From Chromera velia (taxonomy: Eukaryota; Sar; Chromeraceae), in assembly GCA_018398765.1 (NCBI GenBank), contig JAHBMJ010001658.1, forward strand, positions 1-27,705: DNA of 27,705 bases. The letters run 5' to 3'. The translations under genes and the position numbers were made by a program. Of this stretch, positions 19,401 to 27,705 are shown piece after piece (position 1 is the first letter of the stretch; every line of letters begins with the position of its first letter). A model generated the notes under the pieces. The model worked only from the letters and a program-made list of their open reading frames with translations, was not told the DNA's origin and ran no database searches.

Positions 19401-19765
19401 ATTTTTACCGAGATCGGCCCTTCCTGGGTAAAAATTTCGAAATCGTCACACAGACCGTATAAGAAAACAGGCTTCCAGCAATTGATAACTTACTTCTTTA
19501 GAACCCTAAAGCTCGATTCTTGCTTCCTTAGACGACCCAGGGGACGCGCTGTCAATCTGTCATGGGTTTGTCCATGCATGCACATTTTTACCGAGATTGG
19601 CCCTTCCTTGGTAAAAATTTCGAAATCGTCACACAGACCGTATAAGAAAACAGGCTTCCAGCAATTGATAACTTGCTTCTTTGAAACCCCAAAGCTCGAT
19701 TCTTGCTTCCTTAGACGACCCAGGGGACGCTGTGTTGGCATGTGTCGGCCTGTCATGCATGGGTT
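19401..19765 (+). repeat. Tandem repeat, two copies of a 183-bp unit
   Basis: Copies start at 19401 and 19584 with ATTTTTACCGAGAT, contain the hairpin partner GGTAAAAAT, then TTCGAAATCGTCACACAGAC, and end near GACCCAGGGGACGC. They differ at only a few positions. The hairpin motif is shared with the fold-back element at 18800-19055, so the two are probably related. Confidence 0.9.
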
Positions 19766-20149
19766 GAAATTATTCATATGTATGTATGATACAAAACCAT
19801 TGTCGTGATTTCTCTTATCAAGAGTTATCTTTCCCTACCAGATGGACTTGCCTGAGTTAATAGAGGCCTCTTAGCCTCCTTTCTCCTGGTGTTGCTCAGG
19901 TCGGCCCCCCGCACGTATATGGACAGCATTTCTAGGATCTCCTCGAGCTTGGTCCTCAAGCCCGTCAGTCCAAGCCTCCATTTCCGAACCAAAGTGCTCC
20001 TTACCCACCCAGAAGCTCTCCAGGAGCGCTCAGCATGGAACCAAATCATTGAAATGACTCACACGCTGTTAATTGATGAAGTACTTTTGTTCCAGCAGCT
20101 GGGATGCCATATATATATAGAAAGCTGATTAATTTCTCATTTGTTGAAT

Positions 20150-20345
20150 TTGAGCAAAATCGGCTTTTCCGGCCGTCGAGGGCCCCGGCATGCCCCACCA
20201 TAGGTGATGCATGCTGCAGGGGCCAAAATCGCGTGCACGGCGCCCTGCGGGCCGGGGGCTTGACAATGCAGTAATGCGCGCCGCGCGCGCGCCCTAGCTC
20301 CTTCCATGCAATGTGTGTGCAACTTGCCCGGCGCCATACATATCC
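20150..20345. other. GC-rich gene-free stretch
   Basis: CpG-rich sequence with alternating purine-pyrimidine GCGCGCCGCGCGCGCGCC at 20276-20293, a TGCATGC box near 20203, and many GGCC/GCCGG words. No ORF is supported. It resembles the GC-rich region upstream of the gene at 25596, so it may be promoter-like. Confidence 0.35.
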
Positions 20346-20821
20346 TTAGGTACGCTTAGCGGATTGGCTTGTGGTTTCGTGCGCTTTCTTTAGACTTTTT
20401 TTAGTCTCACCGCTTCTGCAAGTGTCTGGTGTTTTCTTTCGATTTCCTTTGATTATTTTTTTTTTTCTTATTGGTTGATCGATCGTAGTTTATAATTGCA
20501 CATAACTGTCTTGGCTATAAGTAAGGGTAAATAAGCCTTAGTAAGGACAATTGTGAAATAATAAAAAAAAACTAAGAATCTTGGTACCTTTTAATTAGGT
20601 TTTAGATCAACCAAACGACTCAAACTCAGAGAAATTTAGTTTGACCATTACTTTTCTATAACATGCCGCAGGTTTTAACTCCGTACATTTTTGTTTTAAA
20701 TTTTTTTTTAGACGTAAAAACTTTTTTGGATATCAAATCTCTTATAGTTTATTATAGTTTTGACCATTCAGGATCAGTCAAGATCTAGGTTAAGATACAA
20801 AAAAAACTTTTATAGTATGAA
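20346..20821. other. AT-rich gene-free stretch
   Basis: Long T and A runs and no coding frame. It lies directly beyond the end of the gag reading (TGA at 20822) and probably marks a second insertion, or unrelated sequence where the gypsy element is truncated. Confidence 0.4.
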
Positions 20822-21853
20822 TCATGTTTTTAAAAGTCCGACTTGAGGGCAAAAGTCCACTTTTAAAGGCACAAGCCTGGGTCCGTTGCCACACTGCCTG
20901 ACCTGATGGTCCAGCTCTCCACACAGCAAACAACGATGCAGTCTCCGTCTGTTGTCCCACACTACCTACGGAATCGCGGGGTGACGTGGTGGCAACCCCG
21001 TAGGCCTCCGAGGAGCACCAAACCCACACAATTCCATTGGCGCCGGTCCTGTCGGGTTGATTGGCTCCAATACTGTAGGCGTGGGCATGTTTTTCCACCC
21101 CCACTGGCCCTTACGAGAGCTGACATCCTGCAACCAGAGCTCATTGTCAAGGACCTTCTCCATCGCTTCCTCCAAAGTGATGGATTCTGCTCGGTCCGTC
21201 TCTTACCTGATGACAGGAGGCAATCCCTCAATGTAGTCATCAACCAAATCCAACTCGTTGGCTCCTAGGATCTTCAGAGCGAGTGTAGAGAAATCCTCGT
21301 TGTAGTTAGTGACAAACCCTTTGCACATGAGGATGAGAACCTTCTTTCTCGCCTTCCTCCGCTTATGCTTCTCCTTGTACCTCCCTCTTAGTACTTCACG
21401 CAGTGCTGGCCAGCCCGCAAAACCCTGTCCATGCTTCACCCTCAAGTCAAACCAGTTCCTCATGGGTACAGACAGAAAAGTCTTGGCGATTCCCAGTTGA
21501 CGATGATGAGGGACATGAGCGTTGATGAAGTAGTCATCAGTGTCCATGATGAACCTCTCCGTTTGGTCGTGGCGTCCAGTGAACGTCTCCGGCTTCGCCA
21601 GAGTGATACGAGGCATCTGCTCACGTTATTCAACTTCAGGGCCCTGAGATGCAGCAAGAGGAAGTGCACCTTCAGCTAGAAAGACAGGCTGTGGAGCAGC
21701 GATAGATTGAGCTGCGACCACACCTGAAAGAATCTGCTGGTTACTCTCCTGCAAAGCTGCAAAGCCTTGCTGCAGTGTCATGAAGCCCTGCTGAAGGTTC
21801 TGCAAGGCATTTCCAACCTGCTCAGAAGTCAATGGAACGCGAACTGGTTCCAT
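20822..21853 (-). pseudogene. gag: Gypsy-type retrotransposon Gag with CCHC zinc knuckle
   Basis: Structural Gag protein. One frame runs from ATG 21853 to TGA 20822-20824. The N-terminus has Gln-rich coiled-coil repeats (LQQGFMTLQQGFAALQ). Next comes the Retrotrans_gag fold: MPRITLAKPETFTGR, then FIMDTDDYFINAHVP, LSVPMRNWFDLRV, GWPALREVLRGRY, and VTNYNEDFSTLALKI ending YIEGLPPVIR. After a Pro-rich linker there is a zinc knuckle CLLCGELDHQVRQC (CX2CX4HX4C) at 20891-20932. In-frame TAA at 21626 and 21203 and TAG at 20966 interrupt it. The first TAA overlaps a possible N-terminal boundary and the second overlaps a GTAAGAG donor-like site, but the protein reads on smoothly. No protease, RT or integrase follows: the element is truncated. 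Confidence 0.85.
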
Positions 21854-21894
21854 TGAGAAAAGTCAATCTGAAGACACTAAGAGAATCAAAACTT

Positions 21895-21919
21895 GTTCGG
21901 AACCTGGCTCTGGTAACCA
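21895..21919 (-). other. Retrotransposon primer-binding site (initiator Met tRNA)
   Basis: The plus strand reads GTTCGGAACC then TGGCTCTGGTAACCA, closely like the 3' end of plant-type initiator Met tRNA including CCA. The minus strand therefore starts TGGTTACCAGAGCCAGG, a near match to the common TGGTATCAGAGCC primer site. It lies two bases after a putative LTR end (CA at 21922-21923) and upstream of gag, as expected. Confidence 0.75.
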
Positions 21920-21921
21920 AT

Positions 21922-22116
21922 TGTTAGCTATATACGGGGCTCTCTGAACTCTAATAGCTAAGATGGGCATTCGAGTTTAGTGGCTATAAGTGTCGTAGAA
22001 AGTCTGATTTAGGAGAGTTGTCCTGTTAATTCATCAGTCAGATGCTACCACATCAATCAAGCGTGCATGCAGGCAAACTGATCAATTCCGACGTCAGACC
22101 ACGTCAGAATTATACA
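21922..22116 (-). mobile_element. Candidate 5' LTR of the gypsy element
   Basis: On the minus strand the segment begins TGTATAATTCTG and ends GCTAACA, two bases before the primer-binding site. TG...CA ends and length near 195 bp are plausible. The right boundary is a guess because no second LTR is present to compare, and no target duplication was found. Confidence 0.4.
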
Positions 22117-22292
22117 GGCCGTCACTCATAGCGCCACCGTGCCGCCACACCGCCATGCCTTGAGCCCGTTGCCTGCCCGTTGCTCGTGTCCGGCCTACAT
22201 ACACAATGCAAGATGACATACTGGAAGGAAAGATGGACGCGCGCAAGAACGAGGCGGTCAGACAAAATATGGCCCAGCGTCTTGGAGGAAAA

Positions 22293-22580
22293 GAGATGGG
22301 CAGGCATAATGCAGGCTGATAGAACTGAGGCAAGCGTGCTGAAAAGAAAAGAACGAACATGCAGCAAGGAGACGGGCAGACAGAACGTAGGCAGATGTGC
22401 TGGAAGGAAAAAAATAAGTAGGCAAGCAGGAGATGGGCAGACGAAATGCAGACGAGCGTGTCAAAAGGAAAGCAGCAAGCAGGCAAGAAGGAGACGGAGA
22501 AACAGAAAGCAGACGAACGTGCTGAAAGCTAGGCTGAAAGTAAAAAAACAGGCTGGTAAGAAGGAGACGGACCGACGATT
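22293..22580 (+). repeat. Minisatellite, about five units of 61-76 bp
   Basis: Units beginning GAGA(T/C)GGGCAG or GAGACGG start at 22293, 22369, 22430, 22491 and 22564. They share AGACGAACGTGCTGAAAG-like sequence followed by GCAAGCAGGCAAGAAG. ORFs on both strands here follow from the repeat composition. Confidence 0.75.
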
Positions 22581-23419
22581 CTCTATTTCTCTTCTTCTTT
22601 CCTTCTTTTCTTTACACCTTCTCTAGAAGCTTCTTCTCTTCTTCTCTCGCGGGAAGAGGAAGGTGGGGGACTTTCTTTTCTTCTTTCTTTTTCTTCTTCA
22701 CATCTTTTGTCAAAGAGAGAAGCAAGGGCCAGAAAGGGGGGGGAGATTGCGATTGGTTTCAAGCGCTGCCACACGTGGCTTATTCTAACGTACGCTTTTC
22801 TGAGCCAATTGGGAGCAAAGCTTTCCAGAGCTTTTTTTTTTTACGAAAGCTGCATGCATCTGACGCAAGCAAGCTTGTGAACAGCCCCGGAAAGCAAGAA
22901 AAATGAGAACTTCACGATTGATGCACGCCGGCCAGCCGATCAGGCAGTCGCGCCGACCCCCCCCCGCNCCCCCCCCCCCGCGGGAAAAGCCGCAGAATCC
23001 CCCCTCCCCCAAGAAAAAAACCTGGGCGGCCTGTCACTTTCCGGGGCCCCTGACGCATGCATGCATGGCGACTACCCCCAAGAAGCCTTCCTATGATCCT
23101 ATGGTCTGTCAATCAAACTCCGGGCTTTAGCAGCCTGGCGCCTTCGGCACCAGGGCTTTGACGATAGAAAACTCATTCTTTCTAGTATGCAATATCGTCA
23201 AGGCTCTGGTAACAGAAAGCTAATTCTTTCTAGTATGGAATATACCTCCAGTCTATTGTAGCTTAAAAATATTATAACCTAATTTAATCTAGTTTAACCT
23301 AGTTTTAAAATATTTTAATACTCTCTTATAGTATCTGCTATAATCAACTTAAATATATAAAATTAAAAAAAAAAAATATTGATTTTAATCAGTTTGAATC
23401 TGTCAGTCTTAGTTAGTCT
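22581..23419. other. Gene-free stretch with CT runs, poly-C gap and stem-loop
   Basis: TTCTTCTTTC runs at 22590-22710, a poly-C tract with an unresolved base N at 22968, TGCATGC boxes near 22852 and 23054, and an AT-rich end (23260-23410). No convincing gene. The sequence around the N should be treated as uncertain. Confidence 0.5.
23150..23243. repeat. Stem-loop overlapping a 48-bp direct repeat
   Basis: CCAGGGCTTTGACGATA (23150-23166) is mirrored by TATCGTCAAGGCTCTGG (23193-23209) with two mismatches. ATTCTTTCTAGTATG with its flanks occurs at 23165-23195 and again at 23213-23243. Confidence 0.7.
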
Positions 23420-24516
23420 TCATTTAGGAATTCTAGATCTACGGACTCTGCACGCAGCAGGGCGATAGTCATCGTCATCATCATCAGACTCTGTAGCCCC
23501 CCCTTCTTCGCTGCCACTATATTTGCTCGTCCCCCGGGCAAACAAAGTAGCTTTTGCTTTTGCCTTATTTTTTGCCTTAGCCTTTACTTTTGCTTTCATT
23601 TTTCCTTTTGCTTGCGCTCTTTGTCCTCTTGCTTGACGCCTTTCATGCCGTTGAGCCTCTATCTTCATAGCTTCTTCAATCAATTGGCTAATATCTCTAG
23701 TTGCAGATTCAGCAGATGAATCAGAAGCTGCAGCAGGAGGTGCACTGGCGCAAACGATTGCGTGCGCTGGTGCACCAACTTTTGACTTGAAGGGATACAC
23801 ATCAACCGTGGGCTCATACTCTGTCACCAGGGCCCATAATTCTCTGCTTTCATTGAAAACTTCAAAGGCTAGAGCCCTTCGAACCTCGCTCAACTCTCCA
23901 CCTGCGTGAGCAGAAAGACGTCTTGCTTTCAGCTCCTTCTTCATCTCTCTTTTTGTGAGAGCTTGCAGCCCCTGTCTCCGAACGTTTTCCTTTTGTCTGG
24001 CTATCAGCTCTCTCCAAATTTTTAATGTTTGAAAGTAAAGTAAAAGAGGGAAAGAATGAATTTTTATGCCCTCCCCACCTGCATCTCTCTCAAGGCCAGT
24101 ACATCGACCTTCTTCATTGAACAAGACACGGCAGCCAATGTCACACAGAGGAATCAAAGGGTACGAAGGAGTTCGAAGAAAGTTAGAGAAGAAGACTCCT
24201 CCCTCCCCTAAGGTCAAAAAGGATACAACTGCATAGGTATGGTCAACATCCTCCTTTGCAAGTGACTGATATACAAAGTACTTCCCTGTTGATTCATTTG
24301 TACAAAATGTGAGTTGTTCAATATGCATAAACACCTAGCATAAACATACAAGACGTGGTGGCTTGCTCGAAAGAAAGAAGCACTCTGTCAGATTTGCCTT
24401 CTTCTCTTAGAGACTCCCCATCAAAAGTGAAACGGAGAAGCTGATACACATCGCCCTTTCAGTATCCCTTTCGGGATGCATCATCTCGATGAATCGCTGC
24501 CTGTCTGGTCGAGCCA
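23420..24516 (-). CDS. Lysine/alanine-rich acidic-tailed protein, frameshifted reading
   Basis: Not recognised. The main ORF is 24334-23420 (TGA). An N-terminal globular half (TGKYFVYQSLAKEDVDHTY, LGEGGVFFSNFLRTPSYPL, CDIGCRVLFNEEGRCTGLE) is followed by a basic helix (WRELIARQKENVRRQ), an Ala/Ser linker, a KAKVKAKAKNKAKAKA repeat and an acidic DDDDDD stretch, as in nucleic-acid-binding or nuclear proteins. Upstream, two further coherent pieces lie in other frames: MARPDRQRFIEMMHPERDT from ATG 24516, then YQLLRFTFDGESLREEG near 24430-24380. Two one-base frame changes (near 24440 and 24340) would join them. That means assembly errors, tiny introns or decay. It is divergent from the gene at 25596. 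Confidence 0.5.
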
Positions 24517-24845
24517 TGAAAACGATGACGGCCTGCTGCCGCCGTGTCTTTCGACGTTGTTGGCATAACTTTATTCACTGCAGCTTTTACAATCGTTGCA
24601 AGGTTATGCAGTCTGAGACAGTGCGTGAAGAAAAGTGGAGAACACTGACCGCGGATGCAGTTTTTTAACATGCATGCATGCATGCAGAACGATTGAGTCA
24701 GCCAATGAAAAAGAAACGGACCCATCCAGTTGGCTATCAATCCTCGCGATGCTCCAGAAGGAGGACTCTCCTCCCATGCAGAGGGGGGGGCAGTCCGTTT
24801 CTGAGACTGCGTGTCAGCCTCCTGCACCGGAGGCGCCTTTTGCAT

Positions 24846-25595
24846 GCATGGGCTGAGGTATTTTTGTTTTGTAAGTGCCCCCCGCTTTGCTTTCCGGGGC
24901 TATGCATCTCAAAAGACCACTTAGACCGGGGGTTCGTGGATGCATACCACGTCCCAGCATACCGGCCGTGCATGCATGTATGGGCTCAGGAGATTGTTTG
25001 GTAAGTGCCCTCCCATGCCGTTTCGCTTTCCGGGGCTATGCACGCCTGCGTGGGCTGGGGTATATTTCTGTTTTGTAAGTGCCCCCCGCTTCGCTTTCCG
25101 GGGCCACATGCCGAAACCCCGAAAAAATTCCCGCATGCAGCATTCGCGGGACACGCGCGGCGCCGCGCGAAATTATATTAATATATGGACGGCCGGCCGG
25201 CCGGCGCGACGGACGCGGGCCGGGGCGCGTCGCCGCACGCTCCATAATTGAGTTGACCTAGCTGGAGGCTCCCTGCAGATCTTTGACAATCGACCCCTGC
25301 ATAGCTCCGAATAATCTGCTGACATCACCAAGTTGCGCAATAATCTTTCAGGTGAAGCAGCTGTACGTCTCCTTTGTAGCACATCTGTACAGGAAACAAA
25401 AGCAATCCTTTTGCTGCTTGAGCCGGGGATTCACCAGCCGGGGTAGCTCTGCTTTCTGCCGATTTTCGATTCGAAAGTGCGGGCGTTTTTCCCCTGGTCA
25501 CCCATTCTCGGCAGGCTGTCTGCTGGCAGGCATTTGGAGCTTTTTCATTTGTCTCGCTTGAATTCTTCTTTTTAGAACCGTCTCTTTCCTTGACT
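24846..25595. promoter_or_regulatory. Divergent promoter-like region with three repeated modules
   Basis: Between the minus gene (23420-24516) and the plus gene (25596) lie three copies of GTAAGTGCCC...GCTTTCCGGGGC, starting at 24871, 25001 and 25075. TGCATGC boxes occur near 24670-24683, 24841 and 24970. A perfect 16-bp palindrome CGCGCGGCGCCGCGCG is at 25154-25169 and a GGCCGGCC-type palindrome at 25190-25205. TGCATGC-like words are known targets of apicomplexan AP2 factors; a role here is inference. Confidence 0.45.
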
Positions 25596-26414
25596 ATGTT
25601 GAGACACTCGCCCCTTCTCCGATTTCGCCTCTCAGCGGTCCGTCTCGCAGGTGGGAGCAACCCCAAACCCACCTGGAGCATTCCAGACAACCAGAGATTC
25701 GAACCGCAGATCCCAGACAGGTACTACTATAGTCACCACTGGTTTCTGGATTCCCAGGATGTCCTGAACAGAAAAAGAAAGGAGCAGCTGGAATTTATTT
25801 TCTCCAGCGTCTCGTATACCCTCAACTACTACACAGCTCCTGCAATCAAGGTCGTGTCAGACTTTGTTGACCAAAGAGCCCCCGACATCAGATACAAAGT
25901 CATCCTGGCCCTTGCGGCCTTTGGTGCCTTCTCCCTGTGCACCCACTACTCCTCAGCTCTCCCCGAGGAATTGGGGAGACTTGAGAGTCTCCACCAACTC
26001 CTCCTGGCCAAGCGCCTCGATGAACAGGGATTCTGGAGATCTGCCTCGGAAGACCAAGAACTCCGCACTGACCAGATGATGGTCCACTCCAGAGCACTGC
26101 AGGAGTCCTGGGAGGCAGCCCTCCAGGAGGCCACCGAAACCCGCGACTTTTCTGTTCTGTGCAAAGCAGCAGTAGACGTCTCTGACGCTCCCGACCTTCC
26201 CGAAACTTCCACTCTCCGATTTGACCTGCTCCCCTACGGAGCGGACAATCCGGACACACAGGCATTCCCTCATGCCAAGCACGAGTGGGCAGGCACGCCC
26301 ACGTTGGGTGCGTCTGGTCATGGGGACTACATCAACCGAGTGGACAGCAAGACGGGCACGATGCGACACGCCAGATCCCTTTACGCAGACGTCTATGTTG
26401 GTCCCACGAAGTAA
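25596..26414 (+). CDS. Probable mitochondrial single-span membrane protein, intact
   Basis: 272 residues, single exon, ending TAA. The start is the ATG at 25596; an upstream in-frame TTG is not needed. The N-terminus MLRHSPLLRFRLSAVRLAGG is arginine-rich, lacks acids and looks like a mitochondrial presequence. Residues 41-75 are aromatic and charged (DRYYYSHHWFLDSQDVLNRK). One hydrophobic segment lies at about 101-118 (KVILALAAFGAFSLCTHY). It is followed by an acidic helical region, a Trp-containing stretch, and a C-terminal loop ending YADVYVGPTK. Family not recognised. Small one-span subunits of respiratory complexes or ATP synthase in alveolates have this shape, but that is only a suggestion. 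No in-frame TAG occurs and all tryptophans are TGG, unlike the transposons nearby. Confidence 0.75.
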   Translation: MLRHSPLLRFRLSAVRLAGGSNPKPTWSIPDNQRFEPQIPDRYYYSHHWFLDSQDVLNRKRKEQLEFIFSSVSYTLNYYTAPAIKVVSDFVDQRAPDIRYKVILALAAFGAFSLCTHYSSALPEELGRLESLHQLLLAKRLDEQGFWRSASEDQELRTDQMMVHSRALQESWEAALQEATETRDFSVLCKAAVDVSDAPDLPETSTLRFDLLPYGADNPDTQAFPHAKHEWAGTPTLGASGHGDYINRVDSKTGTMRHARSLYADVYVGPTK

Positions 26415-27077
26415 GAGGGCCAGCCGGCTGTCCATGGAGAGGGGGAAGGGAGGGAAGGGAAGGGGAGAGCGTGGGCACTCTGTCGGGACTCCGCGCGGGA
26501 TGCTGCGTCTCTTTTTGTCTTTCTTGCCTTTGCAAAGTGCCTGGAAGTGGAAAGTGGGGTTCAGGAAAGAAGAGCTGTATTTGCATCTTCCATCAGCACC
26601 CAGAGGCGACGGGGGTCTCTTCTATGCCTCTGCAGCAGGAGAGCCTCTTTGTGCACGTCACTTTCTGTCTCTGTGTGCTTGTGCACCGCGCTTTTTTCTT
26701 CCTCACGCGGGGGCTTTTGTGGTCGAACACAGGCTTGCTTTGGTTGCTCGCACACGCGAGCTGTAGAGCACGGCATCGTTTTCCCTCCCTAAACTTTGCA
26801 GAGCGTGTATATGTTTGCTGATCCGGAGTGGGAAGAGGTGTTTGAGGTTGTTCAGCACCAATAGTTGGAAAACAAGTTTCTTTTAACACCTGGCGATACC
26901 TAGCGGGCCAATCCGCTGAACATTGATCTTATGCTTATCATCACCATCATACTCCGTCGCCATCAGCCTATTTCTGGGCGTCTAACATTTAGCGGCAACG
27001 CACCAGCTAGCGGCGCCTAGCGTATAAGGTAGTTTGCTTTTTACTAGGCTTTTTATAATTAAAGCTGAGAAAAAGTG

Positions 27078-27167
27078 TATAAGGTGGTGGTGCTGGTGCA
27101 AAAATAAGTTTGTACCTTAAATCAGGTGCAAAACACGTACAAAATAAGGTGCACCCTTTACCTTATA
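27078..27167. repeat. Imperfect inverted repeat, possible small fold-back element
   Basis: TATAAGGT...TTTGTAC (27078-27115) is mirrored by GTACAAAATAAGG...ACCTTATA (27137-27167). Weaker outer symmetry (CTTTTTACTAGGCTTTTTAT against ATAAAAACTAGG) extends from about 27040 to 27190. No target duplication was found. Confidence 0.4.
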
Positions 27168-27412
27168 AAAACTAGGTTTCTAGGGCTGATTTCTAGTGTT
27201 TTTAGCAGCCAAAAGGTGCCTCATTCAAGGCCTAAGAGCTTTTTATGGTATAGATTAGCTACACAAACTTTTATTATGTAAAACAGCCTAAAATGCGAGC
27301 AAAAAGGCAACGACAGGTAAAAAAAAGTTTTTTACTCCAATTAAAGAACATGTCCCCAATTATCTCATGACTTCATCTCTTTATGGGCCAGTTTAAGCAA
27401 CGTTTTTAACCT

Positions 27413-27430
27413 GATTGATTGATTGATTGA
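27413..27430 (+). repeat. (GATT)n microsatellite
   Basis: Four and a half GATT units. Confidence 0.85.
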
Positions 27431-27705
27431 TATGTTCCGCCCTAAGGCCTTCCCGCTATGTCTATCTGTCGCCAGAGCTAGCAGGGCGGGGCGTTCCCCA
27501 GCCTAAGCTGAGGTATCAGACCCCGCCCTCGGGGCCCGCCAGAGTCTGTTGCCCTGGCCGCTGCTGCATGATTGTTCGTTGTTCGAGCCACGGCTCTGGA
27601 TCCGCGTTGGCTTTCCGGCCTGAAAATCGATCTGAAACGGCATGTGATTTGGGCTTCCTCGCTCTTTTTGTTTACTTTATCAATCTTCTTCTGCGGCTCC
27701 CTGCT

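Larger units (their letters stand above)
26415..27705. other. 3' flank and gene-free sequence
   Basis: After the TAA the sequence is G/T-rich up to about 26820, probably 3' UTR. No later ORF is convincing. It contains the fold-back at 27078-27167, a perfect A/T hairpin (GTAAAAAA / GTTTTTTAC) near 27317-27336, and a (GATT)n run. Confidence 0.45.

Noticed and set aside
19389-19808. 139-residue plus-strand ORF with repeated segment
   Set aside because: Coextensive with the 183-bp tandem repeat and with no similarity to a known domain; better explained as repeat DNA.
19825-20049. 74-residue minus-strand ORF
   Set aside because: Some protein-like texture and a GGTAAGGAG donor-like site, but no partner exon in phase was found.
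21203-21209. GTAAGAG in gag as a splice donor
   Set aside because: The Gag reading continues smoothly in the same frame to a perfect CCHC knuckle, so a stop within the ORF is the simpler reading.
24335-24349. A 15-base intron (GTATG...CTAG) joining two gene pieces
   Set aside because: Too short for a spliceosomal intron, and its removal does not restore the frame.
1-27705. CRISPR arrays, bacterial operons, tRNA or rRNA genes
   Set aside because: None of the repeat groups has regular spacers. The tRNA-like piece at 21895-21919 is only a 3' end and acts as a primer-site match; no cloverleaf or rRNA core was seen.

Overview
This window looks like nuclear DNA of a unicellular eukaryote with repeat-rich chromosomes. 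Genes are split by GT-AG introns, microsatellites are abundant, and inverted-repeat elements and three classes of degenerate transposon are present. No bacterial gene layout, rRNA or tRNA gene was seen. TGCATGC boxes, a mitochondrial presequence protein with no family I recognise, and the repeat content would suit a chromerid or other alveolate alga (Chromera-like). That placement is inference.

Layout. 1-480: gene-free. 482-1288: hAT-like MITE with an 8-bp target duplication. 1728-3129 (minus): unknown two-exon gene split by a second MITE (2130-2379). 3600-4100 (minus): hypothetical ORF. 4561-8390: gene-free, C-rich on the plus strand, a candidate LTR/untranslated part of the next element. 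8391-12870 (minus): decayed Ty1/copia retrotransposon with RT and RNase H. 13031-14688 (plus): 3' part of a host gene, three exons in phase, four tandem 30-32-residue repeats. 14689-15368: AT-rich with a tandem duplication. 15369-18134 (minus): four-exon CACTA/Tnp2-like transposase gene. 18330-19765: a short-motif cluster, a fold-back element and a 183-bp tandem repeat. 20822-22116 (minus): Gypsy-type gag with CCHC knuckle, tRNA-iMet primer site and candidate LTR. 22293-22580: minisatellite. 23420-24516 (minus): frameshifted lysine-rich gene. 24846-25595: divergent promoter-like region. 25596-26414 (plus): intact gene for a likely mitochondrial single-span membrane protein. 26415-27705: gene-free.

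The most notable pattern is that all three transposon classes read coherently through in-frame stops. Thirteen such stops were counted: ten TAG, two TAA and one TGA. Five of the six credible gene ends that I could read use TGA or TAA and none uses TAG. One TAG sits at the conserved tryptophan near the end of the copia RNase H. Nearly all the stops could come from CpA-to-TpA changes (TGG or CAG to TAG, CAA to TAA), as in a RIP-like or deamination process. UAG reassignment is a less likely alternative. A second theme is that introns of both the host gene and the transposase are filled by microsatellites yet splice in phase.

Several one-base frame changes (near 3060, 11520, 12620, 24340 and 24440) could be decay or assembly errors. 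The run of C with an N at 22968 shows that the assembly is imperfect.
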